Shown here piece after piece: positions 24,975 through 33,940 of a stretch of 64,000 bases of DNA. The translations under genes were made by a program, and so were the position numbers. The DNA is taken from the NCBI GenBank assembly GCA_964547995.1, contig CAZJRB010000019.1, positions 10,184-74,183 on the forward strand, read 5' to 3'. Every line of letters starts with the position of its first letter. The stretch's first letter is position 1. Source of the DNA: CAZJRB01 sp964547995. GTDB taxonomy: Bacteria; Planctomycetota; Planctomycetia; Pirellulales; Thermoguttaceae. The notes under the pieces were generated by a model, which was not told the DNA's origin, made no database searches, and saw only the letters and a list, made by a program, of their open reading frames with translations.

Positions 24975-26141
24975 CTACTCGGGGAAATCCTGGTCATAGT
25001 CATGCCGACGCGGCACCGGAAACGTTGTGTAGTAGACCTCCAAGGTCATGACATTGATTGCCGTCTGGAATATCCGCCCGCCGCCGGCTGCGTTTGGATC
25101 GTCCGGGCAAAACCAACTTCCGGCATAGATGCTTTCGCCTTGCGGAAGTTGGGCTTCGACTAGCCGGTCACGCAGGCTTCTGTTCCACCTCGTCCACGGT
25201 TCTTCGCCCCGGTGACGCATCACTTTTTGGCCAAAGTAGTTGTAGACCACGTCTTTCTCCGACGGGCCGGTCTCGCTCAAGTAGTCAATGCCACGATTCA
25301 GCGCCTCGTTGTCCCATTTCCATCCGAGGTACATCCGGCTTAGCAAGCCGGCGGCGGTCGCGGTATTGTCGGCGGTCTTTGGACTCGTCTTGCCGTATCG
25401 GGCCCCTTTGTCAACTTGAACGGTGTCGAAGTAAGTGGGCGCCTTCTTAATGTTAGCCCTCGGCACGCGAAGATAGGCCATGTAGGCACTCTTCATTGCC
25501 ATGACCTGCCATGCGGTGACGGCGGTGGACGGCTTCTCGCCGCTGTTCGCCGCCCAACCGCCACTGGCGGGATCTTGCATGGCGCAACTGAAATCGATCG
25601 CGTATTGGGCCGGTTTTTGAAGTATCTTGTCGCGGCTCATGTCGTATGCTTCGCACAGCGCTATGGTAGCCATGGCGTGCCAGAGCATCTCGCCGCCTTC
25701 GCCCCGCAGGTCTCCGCCCTTGGGAGTGATCTTCATCTGCTTTATGAGAAAATTGAGCCCGTTGCGGACGGTTGCCTTATGCTTTCCTTCTGTGTGCGTT
25801 TGCCCGGCGCCGAGGAAGGGCAGCAGCACCAGGCCGGTAGCCCCCGTTTTCGACCGCCACTTGCCGGGGTTCGCGAAGTTGCCTTGAAAGCTCCAACTCC
25901 CGTCGGCGTTTTGTTGCTTCGCCAACCACTGGAGCCCCAGATCCACCGCCTTCTCGCTGGCGGGCGTTGAACCGGACGTGGGGCGCCGTTTTTCAATCGC
26001 GACAGAATCTGGGAAAGACGGCGCTAGACCGTGAGGCTCCAGTGGTGCGTTGGACGAATCCGACTGGCCCGATGCCGTCACGGCTATCGCACCGAGGATC
26101 ATTGCCGCCAGAACACCGTCGAGAATACGCGTGGATTTCAT
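24975..26141 (-). CDS. Secreted prenyltransferase/squalene-cyclase-fold repeat protein A
   Basis: 388 residues. The signal peptide is about 1-25 (ending VTASGQ). The mature part is an alpha/alpha-toroid with terpene-cyclase-like repeats: 'LQWLAKQQNADGSWSFQGN' (QW-type motif), 'GATGLVLLPFLGAGQTH', 'GEGGEMLWHAMATIALCEAY', 'GWAANSGEKPSTAVTAWQVMAMK'. The acidic DxDD of real squalene-hopene cyclases is absent, and export argues against terpene chemistry; planctomycetes encode many such proteins of unknown role. Its start overlaps the end of the paralogue encoded upstream by 4 nt, so the pair is an operon from tandem duplication. Confidence 0.8.
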   Translation of the reverse strand: MKSTRILDGVLAAMILGAIAVTASGQSDSSNAPLEPHGLAPSFPDSVAIEKRRPTSGSTPASEKAVDLGLQWLAKQQNADGSWSFQGNFANPGKWRSKTGATGLVLLPFLGAGQTHTEGKHKATVRNGLNFLIKQMKITPKGGDLRGEGGEMLWHAMATIALCEAYDMSRDKILQKPAQYAIDFSCAMQDPASGGWAANSGEKPSTAVTAWQVMAMKSAYMAYLRVPRANIKKAPTYFDTVQVDKGARYGKTSPKTADNTATAAGLLSRMYLGWKWDNEALNRGIDYLSETGPSEKDVVYNYFGQKVMRHRGEEPWTRWNRSLRDRLVEAQLPQGESIYAGSWFCPDDPNAAGGGRIFQTAINVMTLEVYYTTFPVPRRHDYDQDFPE

Positions 26142-27595
26142 GGCGTATCGCCTCCGTTTACGAATATAGGAATGGCCAATGAATAACTGTCGCCCGGCGT
26201 CCTGCTTTGTCGTGGAGCGTCGTCGCCGGAGTCATTCTTCGCAGGGGCCTGCTCGGCTGGTGGGGTCTCGGCGGCCGGCGCACCGAACGGATCGCCACCG
26301 CCAGCGGGCGCACCATCCGGTGCTGGTGGTGCATCGAACGGGTCTTTTCCGAACGGATCGCCCTGGGGTGGTTCGGGCGCGGGAGTCGGATCGGGAGATT
26401 CCTGCTCTTCTTCCTCTTCTTCCTTCTCCTGTTCCTCTTCCAGCATGAAGTCCCGAGAAATCGGCAAGTTGCGATGGTAGCTTTCGAGCGCCATGGTGTT
26501 GAGCGAGGTCTGGAAGAGCCGGCCCCCGCCAGTTGCACGGGGATCGTTCGGGTCGAACCAACTGCCCGCGTCGTCGCTGCCCGTGAGTTGGGCATTGGTG
26601 AGCCGCTTGCGCAAGGCACCGTTCCACTTCAACCACAGATCGCCCCCCTCGCCAAACGCCCCGTGAAAGAACACCCGGGTGGCAAAGTATGCGTAGAGGA
26701 CATCGCTGCCGGCCGAGTCGGCTCGAATCAAGTGGGGGCCGGCTTTCCGTATCACTTCGTCGGCCTCCTCTCGGTCGTGCGAGCCGACATACATCCAGCA
26801 GAGCAGTCCGGCGGCCGTGGAGGTGTCGGTCGCATCCTTTGGGCTTGTTTCGCCGTACCGGGGACCCTTGTCGACTCGGACGGCGTCTAGAAAGGCCGAT
26901 GCCTTTTGTGCGGTTGCATACGATTTTGTGAGATAGCAGATGTACCCGCTTTTCAGGGCCATGATCTGCCACACGGTAACGGTCATGGCCGGCTTTTCCC
27001 CTTTCTTCGGCGCCCAACCGCCGGTGGTCCGGTCCTGCCTGGCACGGATGAAACGGATCGCCTTTTTTGCGGGGTCTTCGAGCGACTTATCATGCGTCAT
27101 GGCGTATGCTTCGCACAATACGAGCGTTGCCATGCCATGCCAGATCATCTCGCCGCCTTCGCCCCGCAGATCGCGGCCTCCGCACGAGTTCTTCATTTGT
27201 TTCAGAAGGAACTGAATTCCCTTGTCGACGGTGGTCTTGTACTTTCCTTGCTTGTGTGCTTGCCCGGCACCGAGGAAGGGCAGGAGTGCCATGGCGGTGG
27301 CCCCGGTTTTGGACTTCCACTTACCCGGGTTGGCGAAATTGCCGTCGAAGCTCCAGTTACCATCCGGGTTCTGTTGCCGGGCAAACCAATCGAGGCTGTC
27401 GCGGACAACACTCCGCGGAGCGGCAATCGGCGTGGTCTTCCGTAGCTTAAGGGTTGCTCTTTTACCTGGCGTCCTGGTTTGACGTGGAGCGTCGCCATCG
27501 CTGCGCTTCTTTGCTGGACTCGGCTCGGCGGCCAGGGGGATTGCTCCGCCAACGAACATGACCGCGGCGGCGCAGAGAATAGGCATTTTTGCCAT
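26138..27595 (-). CDS. Secreted prenyltransferase/squalene-cyclase-fold repeat protein B with acidic Pro-rich tail
   Basis: 485 residues from the ATG at 27595 (GGAGGA 7 nt upstream). The signal peptide is about 1-22 (AIPLAAEP). The central 330 residues align along their length with protein A ('LDWFARQQNPDGNWSFDGNF', 'GATAMALLPFLGAGQAH', 'GEGGEMIWHGMATLVLCEAY'). A C-terminal extension adds a Glu-rich stretch (EEEQEKEEEEEEQE) and a Pro/Asp/Gly-rich repeat with 'GDPFGKDPFDAPP'. The motif DAPRQTRTPG just after the signal peptide recurs as DAPRQSRTPG near the C-terminus, an internal duplication. The stop overlaps the start of protein A. Confidence 0.8.
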   Translation of the reverse strand: MAKMPILCAAAVMFVGGAIPLAAEPSPAKKRSDGDAPRQTRTPGKRATLKLRKTTPIAAPRSVVRDSLDWFARQQNPDGNWSFDGNFANPGKWKSKTGATAMALLPFLGAGQAHKQGKYKTTVDKGIQFLLKQMKNSCGGRDLRGEGGEMIWHGMATLVLCEAYAMTHDKSLEDPAKKAIRFIRARQDRTTGGWAPKKGEKPAMTVTVWQIMALKSGYICYLTKSYATAQKASAFLDAVRVDKGPRYGETSPKDATDTSTAAGLLCWMYVGSHDREEADEVIRKAGPHLIRADSAGSDVLYAYFATRVFFHGAFGEGGDLWLKWNGALRKRLTNAQLTGSDDAGSWFDPNDPRATGGGRLFQTSLNTMALESYHRNLPISRDFMLEEEQEKEEEEEEQESPDPTPAPEPPQGDPFGKDPFDAPPAPDGAPAGGGDPFGAPAAETPPAEQAPAKNDSGDDAPRQSRTPGDSYSLAIPIFVNGGDTP

Positions 27596-27679
27596 CGAAG
27601 AGTCCTCCGCCCCGGTAGTTCGACAACCGGGGACGGGATTATTCCCGTACGGGAGGACATTAGCAATCACCGGCGCAGG

Positions 27680-27704
27680 GCGCGACCGACGGTCGCGGCT
27701 TTAT
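27680..27704. repeat. REP-like palindrome, ATAAAGCCGCGACC family (copy 2, inverted)
   Basis: The sequence reads GCGCGACCGACGGTCGCGG then CTTTAT on the plus strand, the reverse orientation of the family. It lies between the squalene-cyclase-fold operon and the membrane gene that follows on the right. Confidence 0.7.
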
Positions 27705-27736
27705 AGGGGAAATACCATGTGTTTTGCGGCGGGGCC

Positions 27737-28618
27737 TTACTCGGCTGCGGCGGCGTCCATGGCCTCCATCTTTCGCAATTCCAATTGCTCGTATCGTTTC
27801 CGCAGCGTGCCGCGGAGGGGGCCGAAAATGACCACGGACAGGCCGCCTATCAACAGCAGCGGGTAGTAGACTGCGTACGGTTGCGATTGTGTTACGGCGA
27901 CGACGCCGGCGGCCAGAGCAACGCAGCCGGACAGGGCAATCGCGGCCATGAGAAACATAACAAGCGAGCGGCCCTTGCCCAGCGATGCCAATAGGCCGAT
28001 CAACCCGCCGAGGCAACCCAACAGCGTGCCGGCCACACCGCCGACCAGACCGCCGGTCGGATCATCCCACCACTGGCCCGGCGGCGTCGTGCTGCCGAGA
28101 CCTTCCTGCAATTGAAGTGGGCCCAGGTAGACCGTGCCGCTGCCCTCAAAGACCATGTTGACGATCAACTTGTTGGGTCGCTCCGTGCCCGAGGTAATGT
28201 AAAACGGCAGGACAACGTCTCGCCACGGCGACGTGCCGGAAATCTTTTTCATGGGGCCGGAGTTGCCGAGCGTTCGGCTGAAAAACTTTCCGCCGTTTGG
28301 AAAATGGTTCCACATCTCCAGATAACCGTTGCCCTGTACGCCGTCGTAACGGATCTTTCCAACAATGGCGTACTGCGCTTCGGTGATGCCGGGGTTTTCG
28401 ATCTCCAGCAATGTGATCGACCTCGGTTCGTTCGTGGGATTCTCGATTTTCAACTGGTCGGGCATCTCGGAGTCGTCGGGCAAGGCTTCTCCGGCGGCGA
28501 GTTGTCCCGCGTCGCGGAGCCCGGTCCATGAGATTTCCCGCAGTGTTTCAGCGGCCGGTGCGGCCGATGCCAATGCCAAAACGGCAACGAGCAGACTACT
28601 CGCGATCAGGCGTGTCAT
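27737..28618 (-). CDS. Exported membrane protein of unknown function
   Basis: 293 residues from the ATG at 28618, chosen for GGAGG 6-7 nt upstream and a proper signal peptide (MTRLIASSLLVAVLALASAAPAA). Residues about 25-185 form an extracytoplasmic beta-rich domain that may bind carbohydrate ('GNGYLEMWNHFPNGGKFFSRT', 'LIVNMVFEGSGTVYLGPLQL'). Three or four membrane helices follow (about 200-270), then a charged cytoplasmic tail (KRYEQLELRKMEAM). The start lies within the DUF2089 gene, so the two are translationally coupled. No family could be named. Confidence 0.6.
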   Translation of the reverse strand: MTRLIASSLLVAVLALASAAPAAETLREISWTGLRDAGQLAAGEALPDDSEMPDQLKIENPTNEPRSITLLEIENPGITEAQYAIVGKIRYDGVQGNGYLEMWNHFPNGGKFFSRTLGNSGPMKKISGTSPWRDVVLPFYITSGTERPNKLIVNMVFEGSGTVYLGPLQLQEGLGSTTPPGQWWDDPTGGLVGGVAGTLLGCLGGLIGLLASLGKGRSLVMFLMAAIALSGCVALAAGVVAVTQSQPYAVYYPLLLIGGLSVVIFGPLRGTLRKRYEQLELRKMEAMDAAAAE

Positions 28619-28922
28619 GATGACCCTCCATTTCTTGTTGATGGGCTGAGAGTAGCGATTTGAGCGTATCGATATCGATCTTACCTTCGGCGTACTTCGC
28701 ACGGGCGAGACGCTCGAACGGGGATATGATCTGCTGATCGTCGTAGACCTTGATCTTCTCGATCAGCCGATCCAAACGCAGACGCACGGTCGGATACGTG
28801 ATCCCGTACGCCTTAGCCATCGCTTTGAGCGATCCGGACGCCAGGACGAACCGCTTGACGAAGGCAAGATCCTCGTCCTGGAGCAGGTCGATCCAATTGT
28901 TGTCGCTAGGATTGGTATTCAT
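28596..28922 (-). CDS. DUF2089 family transcriptional regulator
   Basis: 108 residues starting at MNTNPSDNNW. A helix-turn-helix core reads 'LAFVKRFVLASGSLKAMAKAYGITYPTVRLRLDRLIEKI', characteristic of DUF2089, a small DNA-binding protein often coupled to a membrane partner. An ATG 45 nt upstream is rejected because the predicted transcript would begin there and it has no ribosome site. Its end overlaps the following membrane protein gene by 23 nt. Together they look like a regulator-membrane protein stress module. Confidence 0.78.
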   Translation of the reverse strand: MNTNPSDNNWIDLLQDEDLAFVKRFVLASGSLKAMAKAYGITYPTVRLRLDRLIEKIKVYDDQQIISPFERLARAKYAEGKIDIDTLKSLLSAHQQEMEGHHDTPDRE

Positions 28923-28977
28923 GATGTTTCTGGCTCCAAGTACGTGGGAAGCCCAAATTTTGTTCATGTCTAATTGA

Positions 28978-29005
28978 ATTATAACCTAAATAAAATAGAA
29001 GTCAA
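28978..29005 (-). promoter_or_regulatory. Strong sigma70-like promoter for the DUF2089 operon
   Basis: On the minus strand TTGACT (29000-29005), a 16-nt spacer and a perfect TATAAT (28978-28983) are seen in an AT-rich stretch unusual for this GC-rich region. The start of transcription would be near 28970, about 45 nt before the chosen start codon. Confidence 0.65.
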
Positions 29006-29330
29006 TTGTGATTTTATTTATTTTGGGGAACAAGAACCCCTCTGATGGGTTGCTTGTTGCCGCGATGTGTAAACGCCCTGCGACGAAGGGTTCGGCCCAA
29101 CGGAACCTCGGCACGCAGTGCCAGGGCTTTTGTTCTCGACTCTCAACTCTTGACTCTTGACTCGCGAATCTTGGCAGTCGCCATGCGAACCCGTGGAGAT
29201 TCGAATTGCTCCAAGAACCATAGGGCGGCTTGAACTTGCCGCAGGTTGGACATATCCTGAGATGTCCGGCAGATTTTTTCTGCCCTCCCCCAATTATAAG
29301 TGTCTCTTGAAGACCGAGGAGTCAACGCCC
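29006..29330. other. Leader/intergenic region upstream of acetolactate synthase
   Basis: No gene is seen. There is a short direct repeat, CTCTTGACT, twice at about 29146-29162, and several weak inverted repeats. TATAAG at 29294-29299 is a possible -10 for the synthase gene. A branched-chain amino-acid attenuator was looked for, but no Leu/Val/Ile-rich leader peptide was found. Confidence 0.35.
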
Positions 29331-31109
29331 GTGGCCAAGACCGCGAAGAAATCGAGCAAACCGACCCGTGCCGAGCCGACCAGTGGGGCCGACATCGCGA
29401 TTCAGGTGTTGGTCAATCACGGTGTGGATACCATATTCGCACTTCCGGGCGGGGCCACCATCCCCTTGCACCAGGCGTTGACCCGGTTCCGGGACAGAGT
29501 GCGGGTCATCTTGCCGCGGCAGGAACAGGGCGGCGGATTCGCAGCACAAGGTTACGCCCGAACGACCGGGCGGGTCGGTGTCTGCATGACCACGAGCGGC
29601 CCGGGCGCCACAAACCTGGTTACTTCCATCGCCGATGCCAAGCTGGACAGCATTCCCATCATCGGGATCACGGGGCAGGTGGGCACGCCGGTGATCGGCA
29701 AGGATGCGTTCCAGGAAACGCCCATCATCGAGGTCTGCCGGAGTGTGACGAAGCATCATTACCTGGTCACGCGCGTCGAGGACGTTGCCCGAGTCGTCCG
29801 CGAGGCGTTTCACATTGCAACCACCGGCCGTCCGGGACCCGTATTGATCGATCTGCCGAAGGACGTGCAGATGACACAGACGGTGCCGGACTATGACGAA
29901 CCGATGAATTTGCCGGGCTATATGGTCAATGAGCGGCTCGCCACTCCGGACGAAATCGCACAAGCGGCAGCGTGGATCCGCCAGGCGAAGCGGCCGGTGA
30001 TCTACGCCGGGGGCGGGTTGATCGCTGCGGATGCGTGCGAAGAATTGGCCGAGCTGGTCCGCAAGACGGAGATCCCGGTCGCGACGACGCTGCTGTGCCA
30101 GGGCGGGTTTCCCAATGACCATCCCCTTTCGCTCGACATGCCCGGAATGCACGGAAGCATTTATGCCAACTACGCGCTCGACGCGGCCGATCTGCTGCTG
30201 GCGTTCGGCGTCCGGTTCGACGACCGGGTTACCGGCAACGTCTCGGAATTCGCCAAGGGGGCGAAGATCATCCATATCGAAATCGATCCTTCGGAGATCA
30301 ACAAGATCAAGGAAGCGCACCTGCCGATCGTCAGCGACTTGAAGTACGCGTTGGCCGAACTGAACAAGATCGTCGAGCCTCCGGGGGACCTGACCGAATG
30401 GCACAAACAGGTCGCCAACTGGAAGAAGGAAGAGCCGTTCCGCTATGACGAGGATTTCGACGGAATCCTGCCGCAGCACGCCATCGCCGAGTTGTCGAAG
30501 CTGACGAAGGACCTCGATCCGATCATCACGACGGGCGTAGGGCAACACCAGATGTGGACGGCCCAGCACTTCCAGTTCCGCAAGCCGCGGCGGCATTTGA
30601 CCAGCGGTGGCCTGGGAACGATGGGTTTCGGGTTGCCGTCGGCCATTGGGGCGAAGGCCGCCCATCCCGACAAGCTGGTCATCGATATCGACGGCGACGG
30701 GAGCCTGTTGATGAACATTCAGGAAATGGCCACCTCCTTCTGCGAAAAGCTGCCGGTGAAGGTGATGTTGCTGAACAACATGCACCTGGGGATGGTGGTG
30801 CAGTGGGAAGACCGGTTCCATGCGGCGAACCGCGCCCACACCTATCTCGGCCCGATCGACCACCCCGAAGCGACCGGCCGGGGTAACGGCATCACGCCGG
30901 ATGAGCGGTACCCCGATTTCGTGGCGATCGCGGCGGGTTTTGGCTGGCGGGGCCGCCACGTCTCGAAGAAAGCGGAACTGACCGCGGGGATCCGGGAAAT
31001 GATCGACTCGGAGCAGTCGTACGTCCTTGACGTCCAGGTACCTTATCAAGAGCACGTCCTGCCGATGATCCCGTCCGGGGCAACGGTCCGCGACCTGATC
31101 AAAGAGTAG
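29331..31109 (+). CDS. ilvB: Acetolactate synthase large subunit
   Basis: 592 residues starting at a GTG with GAGGAG 9 nt upstream. It is a ThDP enzyme condensing two pyruvates, or pyruvate and 2-oxobutyrate, in branched-chain amino-acid synthesis. The Pyr domain has the catalytic Glu65 in RQEQGGGFAAQGYAR; the central FAD-type domain has 'VIYAGGGLI' and 'LLAFGVRFDDRVTG'; the C-terminal domain has the ThDP motif GDGS (455-458) running to LNN about 28 residues later. A Trp in 'GMVVQWEDRF' and Ser/Gly residues are as in anabolic ALS. No small subunit (ilvN/ilvH) or ilvC follows in this window, which is unusual for an ilv operon. Confidence 0.93.
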   Translation: MAKTAKKSSKPTRAEPTSGADIAIQVLVNHGVDTIFALPGGATIPLHQALTRFRDRVRVILPRQEQGGGFAAQGYARTTGRVGVCMTTSGPGATNLVTSIADAKLDSIPIIGITGQVGTPVIGKDAFQETPIIEVCRSVTKHHYLVTRVEDVARVVREAFHIATTGRPGPVLIDLPKDVQMTQTVPDYDEPMNLPGYMVNERLATPDEIAQAAAWIRQAKRPVIYAGGGLIAADACEELAELVRKTEIPVATTLLCQGGFPNDHPLSLDMPGMHGSIYANYALDAADLLLAFGVRFDDRVTGNVSEFAKGAKIIHIEIDPSEINKIKEAHLPIVSDLKYALAELNKIVEPPGDLTEWHKQVANWKKEEPFRYDEDFDGILPQHAIAELSKLTKDLDPIITTGVGQHQMWTAQHFQFRKPRRHLTSGGLGTMGFGLPSAIGAKAAHPDKLVIDIDGDGSLLMNIQEMATSFCEKLPVKVMLLNNMHLGMVVQWEDRFHAANRAHTYLGPIDHPEATGRGNGITPDERYPDFVAIAAGFGWRGRHVSKKAELTAGIREMIDSEQSYVLDVQVPYQEHVLPMIPSGATVRDLIKE

Positions 31110-31299
31110 GTCGCGGGCGCCGTGGCGAATCCTTTCACTCGATGGCAGAGTTCACCTCAATTCTCCGCCCCGCGTTGCGGGCCGGCTATTGGAGAAACTC
31201 TTTCCACTTCCCACTTCGCTCTACCCGCTTGCAGTCTATCGCTCTTCCCGGTATGCTTAAGCCGCTGCCCAACTCGAATACCAGCAACCGAGAGTCTTC

Positions 31300-33105
31300 G
31301 TGAGCGAGCCGACCGCACAGCCGATGGAAACATCCCCCGCAATGAAAATTCTCCGGCGATGCCTTCGGCCGTCGCTGATCTTCTTCGTCCTTGCCGCTGC
31401 AACGGCGATTGTCGTCGGCCGATACGGCTCGCCCACCTGGACCGTCGATCCGGTCCCACTCAAGGTGAAAACGGACGAAGACGGCGCCGACTACTACAGC
31501 GACGATGGGAAACGGGTCGTCGTCAACAAGTGGATTCCGATAGAACAAGCTTATCTTTCGAGAAAAAATATCGACAAACTAAATGCCGGGGGCAACCCAC
31601 CCGAGACCCTGGAAGAACACGTAGTCGATACCCGTGTGGGCGACGAAAAACCCTTGTACTTCAAGTTGGTCGCCAAGCAGAATTGGAGGTTTTGGTCGCT
31701 CTTGCCGGCGCTGGTGGCGATCGGGCTTTGCTGGGCGACGCGCGAGCCTGTAATCTCGTTGTTTGGCGGGATCGTTGTCGGGGCATTCCTGCTGGGGAAA
31801 TACAACCTTGCCGGGGATGTCCTGGTCGCCAATCTCGCCACGAAGGATGCGGCCGCCATCTTGATCCTCTATCTCTGGTTGCTCGGCGGGTTGCTCGGCA
31901 TCTGGTCGAGAACGGGGGCCGCCCAGGCCTTCGCCAACCTGATGACCCGAAAGTTCGTCCGCGGCCCCAGAACCGCCAAACTCGTCGCGTGGTTTCTCGG
32001 AATCATCTTCTTCCAGGGCGGAACGGTCAGCACGGTGCTCGTCGGCACGACGGTCAAACCCCTGGCCGACAAGGAACGCGTCAGCCACGAGGAGCTTTCG
32101 TATATCGTCGATTCGACCGCCTCGCCGATCGCCTCGCAACTGGCGTTCAACGCATGGCCGGGATACATCCAGGCGTTCATTTTCGTTCCCGGCGTTGCAT
32201 GGCTGGCAACGGAATCCGACCGCATCCGGTTCTTCTTCTGTAGCGTTCCGTTTTGCTTCTACGCGATCTTCGCAGTCACCTTCACGTTTCTGCTGAGCAT
32301 CGGCCGGTCGCCGTTCCTGGGCCGAAGGATGCGAGCGGCAATCCGCCGGGCACGCGAGACGGGGCAACTCGATCGCCCCGACGCCGAACCGCTCAGCTCC
32401 AAAGAGCTTCAGGGGGCAAACGTGCCCGAGGGGTACAGCCCACACGTGCTCGAGTTCTTCCTGCCGCTGGGTACACTGATCGGAACCGCCATCGGCACGT
32501 TCATCCTCTACGGTTCCCCGAAGGTTCAATGGGCGTTCGGTGCGGCCCTGCTGCTGGCCATGGCGATGGCCTTGTTCCGCGGAATGCGGCTGAAAGACTT
32601 GATGGAGGGGCTCAGCGACGGGTTCAAGGGCGTGGTCGTCGGTTCCGTCATTCTCCTGTTGGCAATGACAATCGGCCATGTCAGCCGCGACGCCGGCGGC
32701 GGTATCTATCTCGTCGAACTGCTCGGCGATAAGATTCCCTATTGGGCCTTGCCCGTCATGCTCCAAATCATGACGGTCATCATCTCCTTCTCGACCGGCA
32801 CAAGCTGGGGGACCTACGCGGTGGCGTTTCCGCTTGCGATGCCATTGAGTTGGGCGGTGGCCCAGTCGCAGGGCGTCAGCCATCCGATGTTTTTCATGAC
32901 GCTATGTTTTGCCGCCGTGATGGACGGCAGCGTTTCCGGCGATCAGTGCTCGCCGATCTCCGACACGACGGTCCTTAGCTCGATGTGTACCGGTTGCGAC
33001 CTGATGGACCACGTGAAGACCCAAATCCCCCAGGCATCGGTCGCCGCGTTGCTGGCGGGAATCTGCTGGACGATCGTGACGGTGGCGTTCTGCCAACCGG
33101 CATAA
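31300..33105 (+). CDS. Na+/H+ antiporter, NhaC family
   Basis: 601 residues, GTG start at 31300 (ribosome site weak; ATGs at 31324 and 31342 are alternatives). One N-terminal helix is followed by an extracytoplasmic domain of about 80 residues (45-130) that ordinary NhaC proteins lack, then some ten helices. Family signatures include 'GGLLGIWSRTGAA', 'FFQGGTVSTVLVGTTVKPLADKE', 'IISFSTGTSWGTYAVAFPLAMPL' and 'GDQCSPISDTTVLSS', the last being the conserved end motif. It exchanges Na+ for H+ (or a substrate pair such as malate/lactate in relatives). A REP-like palindrome begins at its stop codon. Confidence 0.85.
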   Translation: MSEPTAQPMETSPAMKILRRCLRPSLIFFVLAAATAIVVGRYGSPTWTVDPVPLKVKTDEDGADYYSDDGKRVVVNKWIPIEQAYLSRKNIDKLNAGGNPPETLEEHVVDTRVGDEKPLYFKLVAKQNWRFWSLLPALVAIGLCWATREPVISLFGGIVVGAFLLGKYNLAGDVLVANLATKDAAAILILYLWLLGGLLGIWSRTGAAQAFANLMTRKFVRGPRTAKLVAWFLGIIFFQGGTVSTVLVGTTVKPLADKERVSHEELSYIVDSTASPIASQLAFNAWPGYIQAFIFVPGVAWLATESDRIRFFFCSVPFCFYAIFAVTFTFLLSIGRSPFLGRRMRAAIRRARETGQLDRPDAEPLSSKELQGANVPEGYSPHVLEFFLPLGTLIGTAIGTFILYGSPKVQWAFGAALLLAMAMALFRGMRLKDLMEGLSDGFKGVVVGSVILLLAMTIGHVSRDAGGGIYLVELLGDKIPYWALPVMLQIMTVIISFSTGTSWGTYAVAFPLAMPLSWAVAQSQGVSHPMFFMTLCFAAVMDGSVSGDQCSPISDTTVLSSMCTGCDLMDHVKTQIPQASVAALLAGICWTIVTVAFCQPA

Positions 33106-33126
33106 AACCGCGCCCGTCGGTCGCGC
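33102..33126. repeat. REP-like palindrome, ATAAAGCCGCGACC family (copy 3, diverged)
   Basis: ATAAAACCGCGCCCGTCGGT then CGCGC. The TAA of the antiporter gene is part of the repeat. The core stem is weaker than in other copies because of two substitutions. Confidence 0.6.
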
Positions 33127-33152
33127 GCCAGCATCATTTCAGATACCGGGGA

Positions 33153-33608
33153 TCACTGCTGCTGTTGATTCTCCTCAAGCTCAGGCGACGTAACGTGAAA
33201 GGATGCCAAGAGCCACTCGCCCCGGACCTTCTCAAACTTCGCTTCGATCGTGGCGGGCCCCTTGTCGAACTGCGCGTCGTAGACGGCGTCGGCAGAGATT
33301 TGCTTGATGTTGATATGCGACAGCTTCTTGGAACGCAGCGCCCCCCACCGGGCCTTGATCGTTCGGCCAAGCTGACCGTATTGCTCCCGTGTCGTCGTTT
33401 CCCGAAACCCGGGCGTCGTCTGTGTGGAATAGGTTTCGGCAAAGGTCCCGCGGTCGATGGCCCCAAACAGGGCGTCGACCTTCGCCGACAGTGTGGCATC
33501 CACTTTCCGCAACACAGCAAGAAAGCCCCCCGCACACAGCATCAAGCAAAGGATCGCCACGCCCCCAACGCCAATCCCGACAACGACGAACACTCGGTTG
33601 GTTCTCAT
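33153..33608 (-). CDS. Small exported/anchored protein, DUF3887/DUF4019-like
   Basis: 151 residues from the ATG at 33608 (AAGGGTGG upstream). A single N-terminal hydrophobic helix (about 7-33) is followed by an alpha+beta domain: 'VDALFGAIDRGTFAETYSTQTTPGFRETTTREQYGQLGRTI' and 'YDAQFDKGPATIEAKFEKVRGEWLLASFHV'. This resembles NTF2-like DUF4019/DUF3887 modules, which bind ligands in the envelope. The frame is open well upstream but that part is Arg/Pro-rich and lacks a start signal. The C-terminus is Glu/Gln-rich. The function is unknown. Confidence 0.6.
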   Translation of the reverse strand: MRTNRVFVVVGIGVGGVAILCLMLCAGGFLAVLRKVDATLSAKVDALFGAIDRGTFAETYSTQTTPGFRETTTREQYGQLGRTIKARWGALRSKKLSHINIKQISADAVYDAQFDKGPATIEAKFEKVRGEWLLASFHVTSPELEENQQQQ

Positions 33609-33860
33609 CAAAACCACCCTTCTGGGGAGGAATCGTGCGGCGGTCGGACGCGTCGGTCCAGCTCCAGTATCAACCAAATCCATTATCGGAGAAACCCGCC
33701 GCAACGACAATCGTCGTGTCCGGCTCGCTCGCATCCGGCTTGCGTCCTCTCGTAATGGACGCAAACCACTGCCAGGCAAGGGCTTACAGAAGGAGGAGGG
33801 AGTGTGTGTCACGGGCAGCCGTCTGAGGACGAACATAGCCCGATCGTGGGGGGGTTGACC

Positions 33861-33889
33861 TTGACCACAATCCACCCTGCGACTATGCT
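33861..33889 (+). promoter_or_regulatory. Candidate promoter of the glycosyltransferase-radical SAM operon
   Basis: TTGACC (33861-33866), itself the second of two tandem TTGACC copies, is followed after 17 nt by TATGCT (33884-33889). The start of transcription would be near 33896, 45-70 nt before the glycosyltransferase start. Confidence 0.45.
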
Positions 33890-33940
33890 TTTCGCTCCCC
33901 GCTCTCCCCGCTTGGGTTGTGCGCCGGCAATATCCCCTCC

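Noticed and set aside
24975..27595. Squalene-hopene cyclases for a hopanoid cluster with the HpnI/HpnJ-like pair
   Set aside because: The proteins have signal peptides and lack the catalytic DxDD; only the toroid fold is shared.
29322..31055. Long open frame antisense to acetolactate synthase
   Set aside because: It is a shadow of a well-identified enzyme, with no recognisable motif.
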